Positions 12,517-20,946 of a stretch of 64,000 bases of DNA are shown here, one piece after another. This DNA comes from Trichococcus ilyis (GTDB lineage Bacteria > Bacillota > Bacilli > Lactobacillales > Aerococcaceae). Positions within the stretch are counted from its first letter, which is position 1, and every line of letters begins with the position of its first letter. Below the pieces are notes generated by a model. The model was not told the DNA's origin and did not search any database. It was given only the letters and a program-made list of their open reading frames with translations. The position numbers and the translations under genes are program-made. The stretch covers positions 39,705-103,704 of the forward strand of contig NZ_FNYT01000008.1 in the NCBI RefSeq assembly GCF_900109135.1, in the 5' to 3' direction.

Positions 12517-13902
12517 ATGGATGCAATATATAGTTTTTTGGCCAACTATGTGAATGTTCTCTTATGGGATTATTTCCTGACGTACGGCCTTCTGTTCGCG
12601 GGGTTGTTCTTCTCATTCCGCTTCGGGTTCCCGCAAGTCACGCGCATGTGGGAAGCTTTCAAGCAAGTTTTCGGTAAATTGTTCAAAAAAGACGCTACCC
12701 AGGAAGGTTCGATGTCTTCCTTCCAGGCCTTGGCGACGGCTGTTGCCGCGCAGGTCGGGACCGGAAACGTTGCGGGTGTGGCAACGGCCATCCTCGGCGG
12801 CGGACCGGGCGCGATTTTCTGGATGTGGGTGTCCGCTTTCCTAGGCATGGGCACGATATTCAACGAAGCCATCCTGGCGCAAGTCTACCGGGTCCGCGAC
12901 CGCAACAAGGGAGACCTCGTCGGCGGACCGGCTTTCTACCTTTCCAAAGGGGTCGGCTCCAACGCTTTGGCTAAATTTTTCTCAGTCTCGATCATCGTTG
13001 CGTTGGGATTCATCGGCAACATGGTGCAGTCGAACTCGATCGCATCGGCCGTAACGACCGCCTTCGCCGTTCCAGAATGGGTGACCGGTTTCCTGGTCGC
13101 TTTGGCGGCCATCCTGATTTTTGCAGGCGGCATGAAGCGCATCGCCTCCTTCGCCGAATTGGTCGTTCCGATCATGGCGCTCGTTTACATCGTGGCCAGC
13201 TTGGTCATTTTGTTCCTGTTCCGCGAAAACATTGTCCCTGCCTTCGAGATGATTTTCGTCGGGGCTTTCACGCCGCAAGCCGCAATCGGCGGTATCGCCG
13301 GTGCTTCCGTCAGAGCGGCGATCCAAAAAGGCGTGGCGCGCGGCTTGTTCTCGAACGAAGCCGGTATGGGTTCGACGCCGCACGCGCATGCTGTGGCGCA
13401 CGTTGATCACCCGGTGCAGCAAGGCCTGGCCGCGATGGTCGGAGTCTTCATCGATACCGTCGTCGTGTGTTCCGCTACGGCACTGATCATCTTGGTGACC
13501 GAATCCTATCTGGATCCTGCCTTGAAGGGTGCGCAAGTGACCCAAGCCGCCTTCTCGATCGCCTTCGGAGGCGGCGGATCCGTGCTGTTGGCGATCTGCC
13601 TGACTTTCTTCGCCTTCACGACGATCGTCGGCTGGTATTACTTCGGCGAATCGAACATCAAATATCTTTTCGGCACAAAAGGCGTCCTGCCTTACCAGAT
13701 TCTGGTGGCGATCTTCATTTTCCTGGGTGCGCTGCAGGAAGTCGACATCGTCTGGATGCTTGCCGACACGTTCAACGCCCTGATGGTCATCCCCAACTTG
13801 TTCGGTCTCTTCTACCTGTCCAATCAAGTCAAGGGCATTCTGGAGGATTACGACCGCTGCAAATTGGAAGGCCGCATCTTCTACGATTACGACGTAAAAT
13901 GA
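12517..13902 (+). CDS. Alanine/glycine:cation symporter (AGCS) family protein
   Basis: Secondary transporter importing alanine or glycine with Na+, 461 aa with about eleven membrane segments. Family signatures are AAQVGTGNVAGVATAI near residue 80 and SNEAGMGSTPHAHA near 285. The ATG at 12517 has GGAGGA upstream and lies downstream of a clear promoter. Monocistronic; no terminator hairpin is evident before the promoter of the next gene. Confidence 0.92.
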   Translation: MDAIYSFLANYVNVLLWDYFLTYGLLFAGLFFSFRFGFPQVTRMWEAFKQVFGKLFKKDATQEGSMSSFQALATAVAAQVGTGNVAGVATAILGGGPGAIFWMWVSAFLGMGTIFNEAILAQVYRVRDRNKGDLVGGPAFYLSKGVGSNALAKFFSVSIIVALGFIGNMVQSNSIASAVTTAFAVPEWVTGFLVALAAILIFAGGMKRIASFAELVVPIMALVYIVASLVILFLFRENIVPAFEMIFVGAFTPQAAIGGIAGASVRAAIQKGVARGLFSNEAGMGSTPHAHAVAHVDHPVQQGLAAMVGVFIDTVVVCSATALIILVTESYLDPALKGAQVTQAAFSIAFGGGGSVLLAICLTFFAFTTIVGWYYFGESNIKYLFGTKGVLPYQILVAIFIFLGALQEVDIVWMLADTFNALMVIPNLFGLFYLSNQVKGILEDYDRCKLEGRIFYDYDVK

Positions 13903-13912
13903 TTCCGAATAC

Positions 13913-13926
13913 TTGATGCCGGTCAA
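13913..13926 (+). promoter_or_regulatory. FNR-type box at -41.5 of the CxxC protein gene
   Basis: TTGATGCCGGTCAA fits TTGA-N6-TCAA, inside the longer palindrome ACTTGA-N6-TCAAGT. A TATACT -10 hexamer starts at 13949, 22 nt after the box, which is the class II FNR/CRP activation geometry. The likely binder is the FNR-like protein at 18537-19247. Confidence 0.7.
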
Positions 13927-13986
13927 GTCCTTTCCGGATGTTTGGGCTTATACTGTAGTCATAACAGACAACAGGAGGAATGAATC

Positions 13987-14208
13987 ATGAGCCAAGCCGT
14001 TATCCAATTGGGACCCGTCACTTGCCCATCGTGCATCAAGAAAATCGAATCCGCCGTCAGCAAAATCGATGGCGTCGCAAACGTCAAAGTGCTGTTCAAC
14101 TCCAGCAAAGTCAAAGCCGAGTTCGACGGCAACAAGACTTCCGGCGCCGACATCAGCGAAACGATCCAAAAACTGGGTTACGAAGTCCAATCGGTCAAGG
14201 AATCCTAG
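13987..14208 (+). CDS. Heavy-metal-associated (HMA) domain protein
   Basis: 73-aa soluble ferredoxin-like metal carrier. The metal site is Cys13-Pro-Ser-Cys16 in GPVTCPSCIKKIE, where copper chaperones usually have GMxCxxC, so the Met is replaced. AGGAGG precedes the ATG. It shares an FNR-box promoter arrangement with the metal ATPase 2.4 kb downstream, which itself has no N-terminal HMA domain. I infer that this is the separately encoded metal-delivery or regulatory domain of that pump; the metal is unknown. Confidence 0.85.
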   Translation: MSQAVIQLGPVTCPSCIKKIESAVSKIDGVANVKVLFNSSKVKAEFDGNKTSGADISETIQKLGYEVQSVKES

Positions 14209-14218
14209 CTTGTTATAG

Positions 14219-14261
14219 AGCAGGGACCGCCTCATTCGCGAGGCGGCACCTGCTTTTTTTG
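14219..14261 (+). terminator. Intrinsic terminator of the HMA gene
   Basis: AGCAGGGACCGCCTC pairs with GAGGCGGCACCTGCT (one mismatch), then a T run. Confidence 0.85.
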
Positions 14262-14384
14262 TTGCCGGTAGCGTGGGTTGTTGGGCTGGTTTGGGTGGGC
14301 ATGGATATCGGCCAATCATCCATATTTTCCATCGGCAACCACCGCAACCATGAATCCGTTTATTCCCGAACCGAGGGATATCAG

Positions 14385-14413
14385 TTGCTTTTGAAAAATA
14401 AGCATGCTATCAT
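14385..14413 (+). promoter_or_regulatory. Promoter of the T-box transcript
   Basis: TTGCTT (14385-14390), 17 nt, TATCAT (14408-14413), placed about 20 bp before the T-box stem I. Confidence 0.7.
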
Positions 14414-14435
14414 GAAAACACAAATGAAAACAAGT

Positions 14436-14709
14436 TACGCGTTGAAGAGAAGAAGTACCTTTCACGGTCATCAAAGAGAGCCTCGGTCGGTGGGAAGAGG
14501 CATGGTCTGGATAGCGAAAATGCGTCTCGGAGCAAAGCGGTGCGTTAGTGCCGTTTCGGTTTGTACCCGATAGCGTACAGAAGTATGGCTTTTTCTGCGT
14601 ACTTCATGAGGCAGGATTCGCGAGGGTCGTGCGAACTAGGGTGGATCACGAAGAGCTTTCGTCCCTGTATTCCAAGCATTTGGAGTATAGGGACGAGGGC
14701 TTTTTTGGT
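14436..14709 (+). ncRNA. T-box riboswitch, cysteine (tRNA-Cys)
   Basis: Transcription-attenuating leader that senses uncharged tRNA. Stem I contains the AGTA (14454-14457)/GAA loop-E pair and AGAGAGCC...GGTGGGAA distal-loop elements. The specifier position reads TGC (14521-14523), a Cys codon. The T-box core AGGGTGGATCACG (14638-14650) has TGGA as its acceptor-binding bulge, which pairs with UCCA, fitting the U73 discriminator of tRNA-Cys. The antiterminator shares CGTCCCT with a terminator stem (14659-14697) followed by six T. The downstream gene is a cystine transporter, which agrees. Confidence 0.92.
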
Positions 14710-14802
14710 TCTCGGAAAAGGGATGCGAATGGCACTCATTTTTCTACTTCATCCGGCATCTGTTTTCAGTCAGGCAGCATATTTTAAAGGAGGAATTTTT
14801 TT

Positions 14803-16197
14803 ATGGAAACCATTTCCATTATCGCTATTTTAGTTGTCTTTGCGGCATTGCTTTTCGCGCTTTACCGCTTGGGCGCCAAACATGTCAAATTTTCAAAACG
14901 CGTCTTCATCGCGTTGGCTCTCGGGGTCGTCTTCGGGGCGGCCATCCAGCTGCTTTTCGCACCGGACAGCACGATCACACTGACCGCCATCGATTGGATC
15001 AATATCGTCGGCAACGGCTACGTCCGCTTCCTGCAAATGCTGATCATCCCGTTGATCTTCGTTTCGATTGTGGGTGCATTCACCCGCATCGAGGAAACGA
15101 AGAATCTCGGCAAAATCAGCGGATCCGTGCTCGGCACTTTGCTGGGCACAACCGCCATCGCTGCCCTGATCGGCTGGGCATCCGTCATTCTCTTCAATCT
15201 TGACGGCGCGCAATTCACGCAAGGTACCGCGGAAACCGCAAGGATCGAAGCCTTGACCACCCAACAGACGCAAGTCGCTGACTTGACGATTCCTGGTCAA
15301 GTGCTCAGCTTCATCCCAACCAACATCTTCCAGGATCTGGCCGGTCTGCGCAGCACAAGCACGATCGCCGTCGTAATCTTTTCCGCTTTTGTCGGAATCG
15401 CCTATATGGGCATCAAGAAAAAACAGCCTGAAAATGCCGCTTTGTTCAACAAAGGCCTGCAGGTCATCCAATCCATCGTGATGCGCATCGTCACTTTGGT
15501 TCTGCGCCTGACGCCTTACGGAATCCTGGCTTTGATGACGAAAATGATGGCGACATCCAGCTACCAAGCCATCATCAACTTGGGACTGTTCGTGGTCGCT
15601 TCCTATGCCGCTTTGCTTGTTGTTCTGCTGGTGCACAGCTTGATTCTGGCTGCTGTCGGCGTCAATCCGATCAGCTACTTCAAGAAAGCATTCCCTGTTT
15701 TGAGCTTCGCCTTCACTGCCCGTTCCAGCGCCGGCGCATTGCCTCTGAACGTTGAAACACAGACGAAAGCTTTGGGCGTCGATGACGCCTCAGCCAACTT
15801 CGCTGCCAGCTTCGGCCTGTCGATCGGCCAGAACGGTTGCGCGGGCGTCTACCCTGCCATGTTGGCAACCATTGTGGCACCGACTTTGGGCATCGACGTC
15901 ACCAGCATCGGCTTCGTCCTGACGCTGATCCTGGTCGTGACGATCAGTTCCTTCGGGGTTGCCGGTGTCGGCGGCGGCGCGACTTTCGCCGCGCTGATCG
16001 TTCTGGGCGCCATGAACTTGCCTGTCACGATCGCAGGACTTGTCATCTCGGTAGAACCGGTCATCGACATGATGCGCACACTGACGAACGTGAACGACAG
16101 CATGTTGGCGGGCGTCGTTTCTTCCCGCAACATCGGGGAATTCAACGCCGCTGTGCTGAATGACGATGCTGCTGTAGTTGATGGGGATGCCATCTAG
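14803..16197 (+). CDS. tcyP: L-cystine symporter, dicarboxylate/amino acid:cation family (TcyP-like)
   Basis: Secondary importer of cystine, 464 aa with about eight membrane helices and re-entrant loops. SFAFTARSSAGALPLN near residue 305 is the serine-rich loop of this family, and FAASFGLSIGQNGCAGVYPAML follows. Length and the N-terminal TM before LGAKHVKFSKRVF match TcyP/YhcL rather than glutamate carriers. AAAGGAGG precedes the ATG. Expression is set by the cysteine T-box, so cysteine shortage turns it on. Confidence 0.9.
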   Translation: METISIIAILVVFAALLFALYRLGAKHVKFSKRVFIALALGVVFGAAIQLLFAPDSTITLTAIDWINIVGNGYVRFLQMLIIPLIFVSIVGAFTRIEETKNLGKISGSVLGTLLGTTAIAALIGWASVILFNLDGAQFTQGTAETARIEALTTQQTQVADLTIPGQVLSFIPTNIFQDLAGLRSTSTIAVVIFSAFVGIAYMGIKKKQPENAALFNKGLQVIQSIVMRIVTLVLRLTPYGILALMTKMMATSSYQAIINLGLFVVASYAALLVVLLVHSLILAAVGVNPISYFKKAFPVLSFAFTARSSAGALPLNVETQTKALGVDDASANFAASFGLSIGQNGCAGVYPAMLATIVAPTLGIDVTSIGFVLTLILVVTISSFGVAGVGGGATFAALIVLGAMNLPVTIAGLVISVEPVIDMMRTLTNVNDSMLAGVVSSRNIGEFNAAVLNDDAAVVDGDAI

Positions 16198-16240
16198 TCT
16201 TTTCTTCTATAAATAATTACCTGTCCTGACGAAGGACTCG

Positions 16241-16270
16241 GCTGCCTGCAATCTGCGGGCAGCTTTTTTT
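16241..16270 (+). terminator. Intrinsic terminator of tcyP
   Basis: GCTGCC pairs with GGGCAGC around a 10-nt loop, then seven T. Confidence 0.85.
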
Positions 16271-16303
16271 GTTCGGATGCCATTGAATGGCCGGGGACGG
16301 TGC

Positions 16304-16436
16304 GTTCCTCCGGTGAGGCTTCCCACACCGGAAATCAGCGGTAATGGGCGGGCTCTTCTCCTGCGAGCATGTTCTCATCGAAGAACAGTCCCCAACCAGT
16401 CGCGCACCTCCGGCGAGCGCCTCTTCGCCGGAGAAG
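16304..16436. repeat. Hairpin array, family A, 3 units, 50-bp period
   Basis: Left arms at 16308, 16358 and 16408 (CTCCGG, CTCCTG, CTCCGG) and right arms at 16329, 16379 and 16429 give an exact 50-bp step. The 50-bp step breaks any reading frame, so this copy cannot encode a repeat peptide. The rest of the 380-bp gap holds the tcyP terminator and the ATPase control region. Confidence 0.78.
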
Positions 16437-16500
16437 AGGCACCTCCTAATTCGCCACGCCGCCCCTCCTCAGCCGCCTCACACATTTCCACATCCAAAGC

Positions 16501-16514
16501 TTGACCATCATCAA
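16501..16514 (+). promoter_or_regulatory. FNR-type box at -41.5 of the metal ATPase gene
   Basis: TTGACCATCATCAA fits TTGA-N6-TCAA. A TATGAT -10 hexamer lies at 16537-16542, exactly 22 nt after the box, identical spacing to the HMA gene site. No -35 hexamer is needed in this arrangement. Confidence 0.72.
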
Positions 16515-16577
16515 GTCGTTTTCCTGCCTGATGGCGTATGATTAGGCTATAGGAAATACAAGAGGAGGTCATTTAAA

Positions 16578-18452
16578 ATGATCAAATGGATCAATAAATA
16601 CAAAAATCGCATCACCGCGTTCTCGGGAATCCTGATTGCGCTCGGTTTCATCCTGAAGACCTTTGGATACGCTGCCGCAGCCGACTACGCGCTTATCCTT
16701 GCGACGCTCATCGCGGTGGTGCCGATCGCGTACAAAGCCTACCTGGCGCTGCGGATGAAGGCTTTCAGCATTGAGTTGCTGGTGACGATTGCAGTCATCG
16801 GTGCACTGTTCATCCGCGAATATACGGAATCTTCGGTGGTCACCTTCCTGTTCCTGTTCGGTGATTTTCTGGAGGCGCGCACCTTGGAGAAGACGCGTTC
16901 CTCGCTGCGTTCTTTGGTTGACATGGCGCCGCAGGAAGCCACCATTCTGGAAGGGGATGTCCAGACGGTGGTGCCGGTGGAGGAAGTTTCTGTCGGCGAC
17001 CGCTTGCTGATCAAGCCCGGCGGCAAAATCCCGGTCGACGGCATCATCGTGAAGGGCCAAGCCGCCATCAACGAAGCCGCTGTGACGGGCGAATCGGTCC
17101 CTGCCAACAAAACAGTGGACGCCAAAGTCTTTTCGGGGACTTTGGTGGACGAAGGCTACATCGAAATGATCGCCGAAAAAGTCGGCGATGACACGACTTT
17201 CGCGAAAATCATCGAGTTGGTCGAGGAGGCGCAGGAATCCAAATCCAAGGCCGAACGCTTCCTCGATGCCTTCGCCAATTTCTACACGCCTGCCATTGTG
17301 GCGCTTTCCGTCATCGTCTATCTTTGGACGCGCGACTTGCATCTTGCCATTACGTTCCTTGTGATCGCTTGTCCGGGTGCGCTTGTGATCGGAGCGCCGG
17401 TTTCGAACGTGGCCGGCATCGGCAACGGCGCCAAGCATGGTGTGTTGGTGAAAGGCGGCGAGGTCATGGACCGCTTCTCAAAAGTCGACACGCTCGTTTT
17501 CGACAAGACCGGAACGCTGACGAAAGGCCGACCGGAAGTGACCGACATCCACGTCACCGGTGACATCGGCCGCGATGAATTGCTGCGCCTGACTGCCGCT
17601 GCTGAGCGCATTTCCGAACACCATCTCGGACAGACGATCGTGAAATACGCATACCAGCAGGGGCTGGAAACGCCAACCGCACCGACGGATCCGGAAGTCA
17701 TCAAAGGTCACGGTCTGAAAGCGACGGTTGCTGGCCGTCGTCTTATCGCCGGCAACCGCAAACTGATGGCCCAATCCGGGATACTGATCAGCGAAAGCGC
17801 AGAAAGTTACGCGATTGCACGCGAAAAAACCGGCAATACCGTCGTTTTCGTCGCCATCGACGGCACCCTCGCCGGACTCTTCTCGATTGCCGACCAAATC
17901 CGCGAGGACGCACCGCAGGCTTTGGCCGAGATGCGCCGCGACGGAATCAAACAGATCATCATGCTGACGGGTGACAACCAGCATACCGCCGAAGCGGTTG
18001 CCGAGCAACTGAAACTGGACGCCTTCCATGCCGAGCTGCTGCCGGAAGACAAAGTGCGTTTTGTCAAACAACTGCAAGCGGACGGCGCCATCGTTGCGAT
18101 GGCCGGGGACGGCATCAACGATGCACCAGCCATTGCCACCGCCGACATCGGCTTGGCCATGGGCGAAGGCGGCACCGACATTTCGATGGAGACGGCCGAT
18201 GTCGTGCTGATGGCCGATAAGCTGCTGCAGTTTTCCCATGCCTATTCGCTGTCAAAGGCGACGATGCGCAACATGAAGCAGAATATCACCATCGCAGTCG
18301 CAGTCGTTATTGTGCTTTTGGCGGGCGTCCTGATGGGCTCCGTCCATCTCGCCAGCGGCATGTTCATCCATGAAGCCAGCATCCTGGCCGTCATCCTGAA
18401 CGCCATGCGCCTGATCGGCTTCAAACGGAAGAAATCTGTTGCTGCAAGCTAA
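16578..18452 (+). CDS. P1B-type heavy-metal-translocating ATPase with CPG motif
   Basis: Membrane pump for a transition metal, 624 aa. It has the actuator TGES (171-174), phosphorylation site Asp309 in DKTGT, a HxxGxxI-like SEHHLGQTI, and MAGDGINDAPA near 515. The intramembrane metal motif reads Cys265-Pro-Gly267 rather than the usual CPC. There is no N-terminal HMA domain; the protein starts directly at the membrane helices. AGGAGG precedes the ATG. Controlled by an FNR-type box; the gene for the FNR-like protein follows 84 bp downstream. The metal (Zn/Cd, Fe, Mn or Co) cannot be assigned. Confidence 0.9.
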   Translation: MIKWINKYKNRITAFSGILIALGFILKTFGYAAAADYALILATLIAVVPIAYKAYLALRMKAFSIELLVTIAVIGALFIREYTESSVVTFLFLFGDFLEARTLEKTRSSLRSLVDMAPQEATILEGDVQTVVPVEEVSVGDRLLIKPGGKIPVDGIIVKGQAAINEAAVTGESVPANKTVDAKVFSGTLVDEGYIEMIAEKVGDDTTFAKIIELVEEAQESKSKAERFLDAFANFYTPAIVALSVIVYLWTRDLHLAITFLVIACPGALVIGAPVSNVAGIGNGAKHGVLVKGGEVMDRFSKVDTLVFDKTGTLTKGRPEVTDIHVTGDIGRDELLRLTAAAERISEHHLGQTIVKYAYQQGLETPTAPTDPEVIKGHGLKATVAGRRLIAGNRKLMAQSGILISESAESYAIAREKTGNTVVFVAIDGTLAGLFSIADQIREDAPQALAEMRRDGIKQIIMLTGDNQHTAEAVAEQLKLDAFHAELLPEDKVRFVKQLQADGAIVAMAGDGINDAPAIATADIGLAMGEGGTDISMETADVVLMADKLLQFSHAYSLSKATMRNMKQNITIAVAVVIVLLAGVLMGSVHLASGMFIHEASILAVILNAMRLIGFKRKKSVAAS

Positions 18453-18536
18453 AACTCGCAGACTCACCCTGGATTGCGGTACAATTCAAATGACCGAACA
18501 ACTGCCTATCCCGTTCCGAAAAGGAGGATTTCACAT

Positions 18537-19247
18537 ATGAACCATACCCAAAAAAACGCGCACGATTGCGATGCGTCCTGCGCCTGCAACGCGCACCGTT
18601 CCTGCATTTCGCTCGTGCCGATCTTCAACCATCTGGAACCGGATCAGATGGACGAAATCATGTCCGTGACCCATCCGGCCCACTACAAAAAAGGTGAACT
18701 GCTCTATCGTCCGGGAGACACCTCGGATACGCTCTACATCATCCACTCCGGGCTGATCCGCATCTACCGGCTGGCCGAATCCGGAAAAGAGCAGCTTGTG
18801 CGCTTCCTCAATCCGGGCGATTTCACCGGTGAACTGGCCCTGTTCAGCGAATCGAAGCATGAAGCCTACGCCGAAGCGGTGAAGGATACCCAAGTCTGCC
18901 GGATGCAAAGGAGCGATCTGCAGCACTTTTTATTGAAATATCCGGCGATTTCCTTGAAATTGCTGCAGGAATTCTCCAACCGTCTGGAAAAATCGGAAAA
19001 GCAGACGACTTACGTGGCGACCGAAAAAGTCGAATCCCGTTTGGCCCTTTACCTCGCTGAATTGGCCACGAAGGACGGCGACACCATCACGCTGCCGATG
19101 GCGAAGAAGGATCTGGCGTCCTATCTCGGGACGACGCCGGAAACAATCAGCCGCAAAATGGGTTCGTTGGAGGACCAGCATCTCATCAAACAGTTGAATC
19201 ACCGCGAAATCATCATCCTCGATCTGGATGGCTTGCTGTTCCTGTGA
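18537..19247 (+). CDS. FNR-like (Crp/Fnr family) transcriptional regulator
   Basis: 236 aa: Cys-rich N-terminus (Cys11, 15, 17, 23), cyclic-nucleotide-type beta barrel (about 28-140) and C-terminal helix-turn-helix with YLGTTPETISRKM. The ETISR recognition helix is that of FNR and predicts TTGAT half sites, which are found upstream of the ATPase and HMA genes. Cys121 sits where E. coli FNR has its fourth cluster ligand, Cys122, so an oxygen- or redox-sensing Fe-S cluster is plausible. I chose the ATG at 18537 (AAGGAGG upstream). It likely activates the pump operon in response to redox state or metal. Confidence 0.9.
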   Translation: MNHTQKNAHDCDASCACNAHRSCISLVPIFNHLEPDQMDEIMSVTHPAHYKKGELLYRPGDTSDTLYIIHSGLIRIYRLAESGKEQLVRFLNPGDFTGELALFSESKHEAYAEAVKDTQVCRMQRSDLQHFLLKYPAISLKLLQEFSNRLEKSEKQTTYVATEKVESRLALYLAELATKDGDTITLPMAKKDLASYLGTTPETISRKMGSLEDQHLIKQLNHREIIILDLDGLLFL

Positions 19248-19271
19248 TCACCCAGGATTCGAGTTCGTGCC

Positions 19272-19415
19272 GATATTCCCCGCCGAAATGGTGTTGGCGG
19301 GGAATATCATGTTGTCGTCGGACGTTTTTCCCCGCCAAGGTGGTTTCGACGGGTTTTCTGAATGTATTTTGAATTGATTTTCCCCGCCGAAGTGGTTTCG
19401 GCGGTTTTTTTGAGC
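19272..19415. repeat. Hairpin array, family B, 3 units, 52-bp period
   Basis: CCCCGCC arms at 19278, 19330 and 19382, exact 52-bp steps, each closed by GGCGGGG, GACGGG or GGCGG. The right unit could double as the terminator of the FNR-like gene because GGCGG is followed by seven T. Spacers (TTTTCTGAATG, GGACGTTTTT) match those of the array at 4615-4750. Confidence 0.78.
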
Positions 19416-19517
19416 ATTCATCCACTCAGCAGATACACCCCCTTTTGCCGGCTTATCCCCGTATTCCTTGCGCCGGCTTTGTGGTAGAATAGGTTTACGA
19501 AAAAGGGGGAAATTTTG

Positions 19518-19808
19518 ATGACAGAAAAAATAAAGCAGCGGATTCTGCTGGCCTTTGCTGTGGTTGTCGGCTTCGTGATCGGCTACCTGAATCCGGCCAC
19601 CTCGCAGGCGCTCCTGTCGGGCATCGGCTGGATCGCGGGGATTGGGATGTTCTTCCTCTTCCGCCGCTCCAATAAAAATCCGGGGCGCGATTACTCGGAA
19701 AGTTGGGCTTATATGCTGATCCGCATGCTGCTGTTCTTCATCATCGGTGCCGCTCTGGGCAGTATGATCCCTTATTACCAACAAGTGATGCAAATGCAAC
19801 AGCAGTAA
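19518..19808 (+). CDS. Small membrane protein, unknown function
   Basis: 96 aa starting MTEKIKQR. GGGGGA lies upstream of the ATG, and a TAGAAT -10 element lies about 25 bp before it. Three hydrophobic helices (about 9-27, 33-47 and 65-85) are separated by a charged loop RRSNKNPGRDY. I do not recognise the family. It lies 53 bp before the exonuclease gene and may be cotranscribed with it. Confidence 0.65.
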   Translation: MTEKIKQRILLAFAVVVGFVIGYLNPATSQALLSGIGWIAGIGMFFLFRRSNKNPGRDYSESWAYMLIRMLLFFIIGAALGSMIPYYQQVMQMQQQ

Positions 19809-19861
19809 ATGTTGGCGCAGCCCGAACCTATTTAACTCAACCCAAACAAAGGAGAATGCAC

Positions 19862-20782
19862 ATGGATTACGTCGCCATCGACTTCGAGACGGCAAACAGC
19901 CGGGGTGACAGCGTCTGCTCCATCGGCCTGAGCCGGTTTTCCGACGGCAAGGAAGTCGACCGCTACTACGCGCTCATCAATCCGCGCCAATATTTCAGCC
20001 GCGGGAATATCCAGATCCACGGCATCACGGAGGCCATGGTCGCCGCCGAGCCCGACTTTGCCGAGCTCTATCCGGCGATCCGCTCCTTCATCGGCGCAGA
20101 TCCGCTCGTGGCCCACTTCGCCCAGTTCGACATGAGCTGCCTGCAGCAGACGATCGAAACGCACCGGCTGCCGAAGATGCAGAACGAGTTTTTCTGTTCC
20201 TGCAAAATGGCCCAGCGCATGCTCGATCTGCACAACAACCGGCTGCCGACCGTGCTGGATTATTTCGGCATGACGATCGACAACCACCACAATGCCGGCG
20301 AGGACGCGGTCGCCTGCGGACTGATCACCAGCAGGATGCTGGCGCAATACGACTATGATATCCAAGGTTTTCTGGACGAATACCAGTACCGGATGGGCAA
20401 ATTATTTTCGCACAGTTTCGGCGTCGCGAAAGGCGGTGCCCGCAAGCCAGCCGGCAGAGCCAAGGCGGCACCGCTGAAACCGAAAAACCTGCTGTTCGAC
20501 AAGGAGCACGTCTTTTACGACAAGCACGTCTGCTTCACCGGCCGGTTCCAGAAACTGAAGCGCAACGATCTTGCCCAGCTCGTCGTCGATGTCGGCGGCC
20601 ATTTCGACGCCAACCTGAGCTACGAGACGCTCTACCTGGTCGTCGCCGACAGCGATTGGCGCAAAATCGGCACACCGGGCGAAAGCCGCAAAATCCAGGC
20701 CGTGCGCGAACTCCAGGGCAGCGGCCACAACCTGACCCTGCTGTCCGAATCGGATTTCCTGCGCATTTTTCTGAAGGAATAG
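19862..20782 (+). CDS. DEDDh 3'-5' exonuclease with C-terminal BRCT domain
   Basis: 306 aa. The N-terminal half is a DNA polymerase III epsilon-type exonuclease: Asp/Glu in AIDFETA (near 6), GITEAM, AHFAQFDMSCL and the terminal HNAGEDAVAC with the catalytic His/Asp. A basic linker rich in Lys/Ala/Pro (about 180-205) leads to a BRCT-like fold (about 215-300; HVCFTGRFQKLKR, VVDVGGHF). This combination suggests DNA repair or processing rather than replication proofreading. The ATG has AAAGGAGA upstream. Confidence 0.88.
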   Translation: MDYVAIDFETANSRGDSVCSIGLSRFSDGKEVDRYYALINPRQYFSRGNIQIHGITEAMVAAEPDFAELYPAIRSFIGADPLVAHFAQFDMSCLQQTIETHRLPKMQNEFFCSCKMAQRMLDLHNNRLPTVLDYFGMTIDNHHNAGEDAVACGLITSRMLAQYDYDIQGFLDEYQYRMGKLFSHSFGVAKGGARKPAGRAKAAPLKPKNLLFDKEHVFYDKHVCFTGRFQKLKRNDLAQLVVDVGGHFDANLSYETLYLVVADSDWRKIGTPGESRKIQAVRELQGSGHNLTLLSESDFLRIFLKE

Positions 20783-20822
20783 CGGAAAGCCGGCAAGTTG
20801 CAGAATAACCAGCAAACAAAAG

Positions 20823-20867
20823 AACGGCCATCTTGATCCGACACAGGATTCAGATGGCCGTTTTTTC
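20823..20867 (+). terminator. Intrinsic terminator of the exonuclease gene
   Basis: AACGGCCATCTTGATCC pairs with GGATTCAGATGGCCGTT (one bulge), then six T. Confidence 0.88.
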
Positions 20868-20946
20868 ATAGCCTATAACGGCAAAATCAAAATGTAAGCT
20901 ATTCCAAAAACAGGAAGTAGGCTATAATAGCGATGAGGTGACGGCC

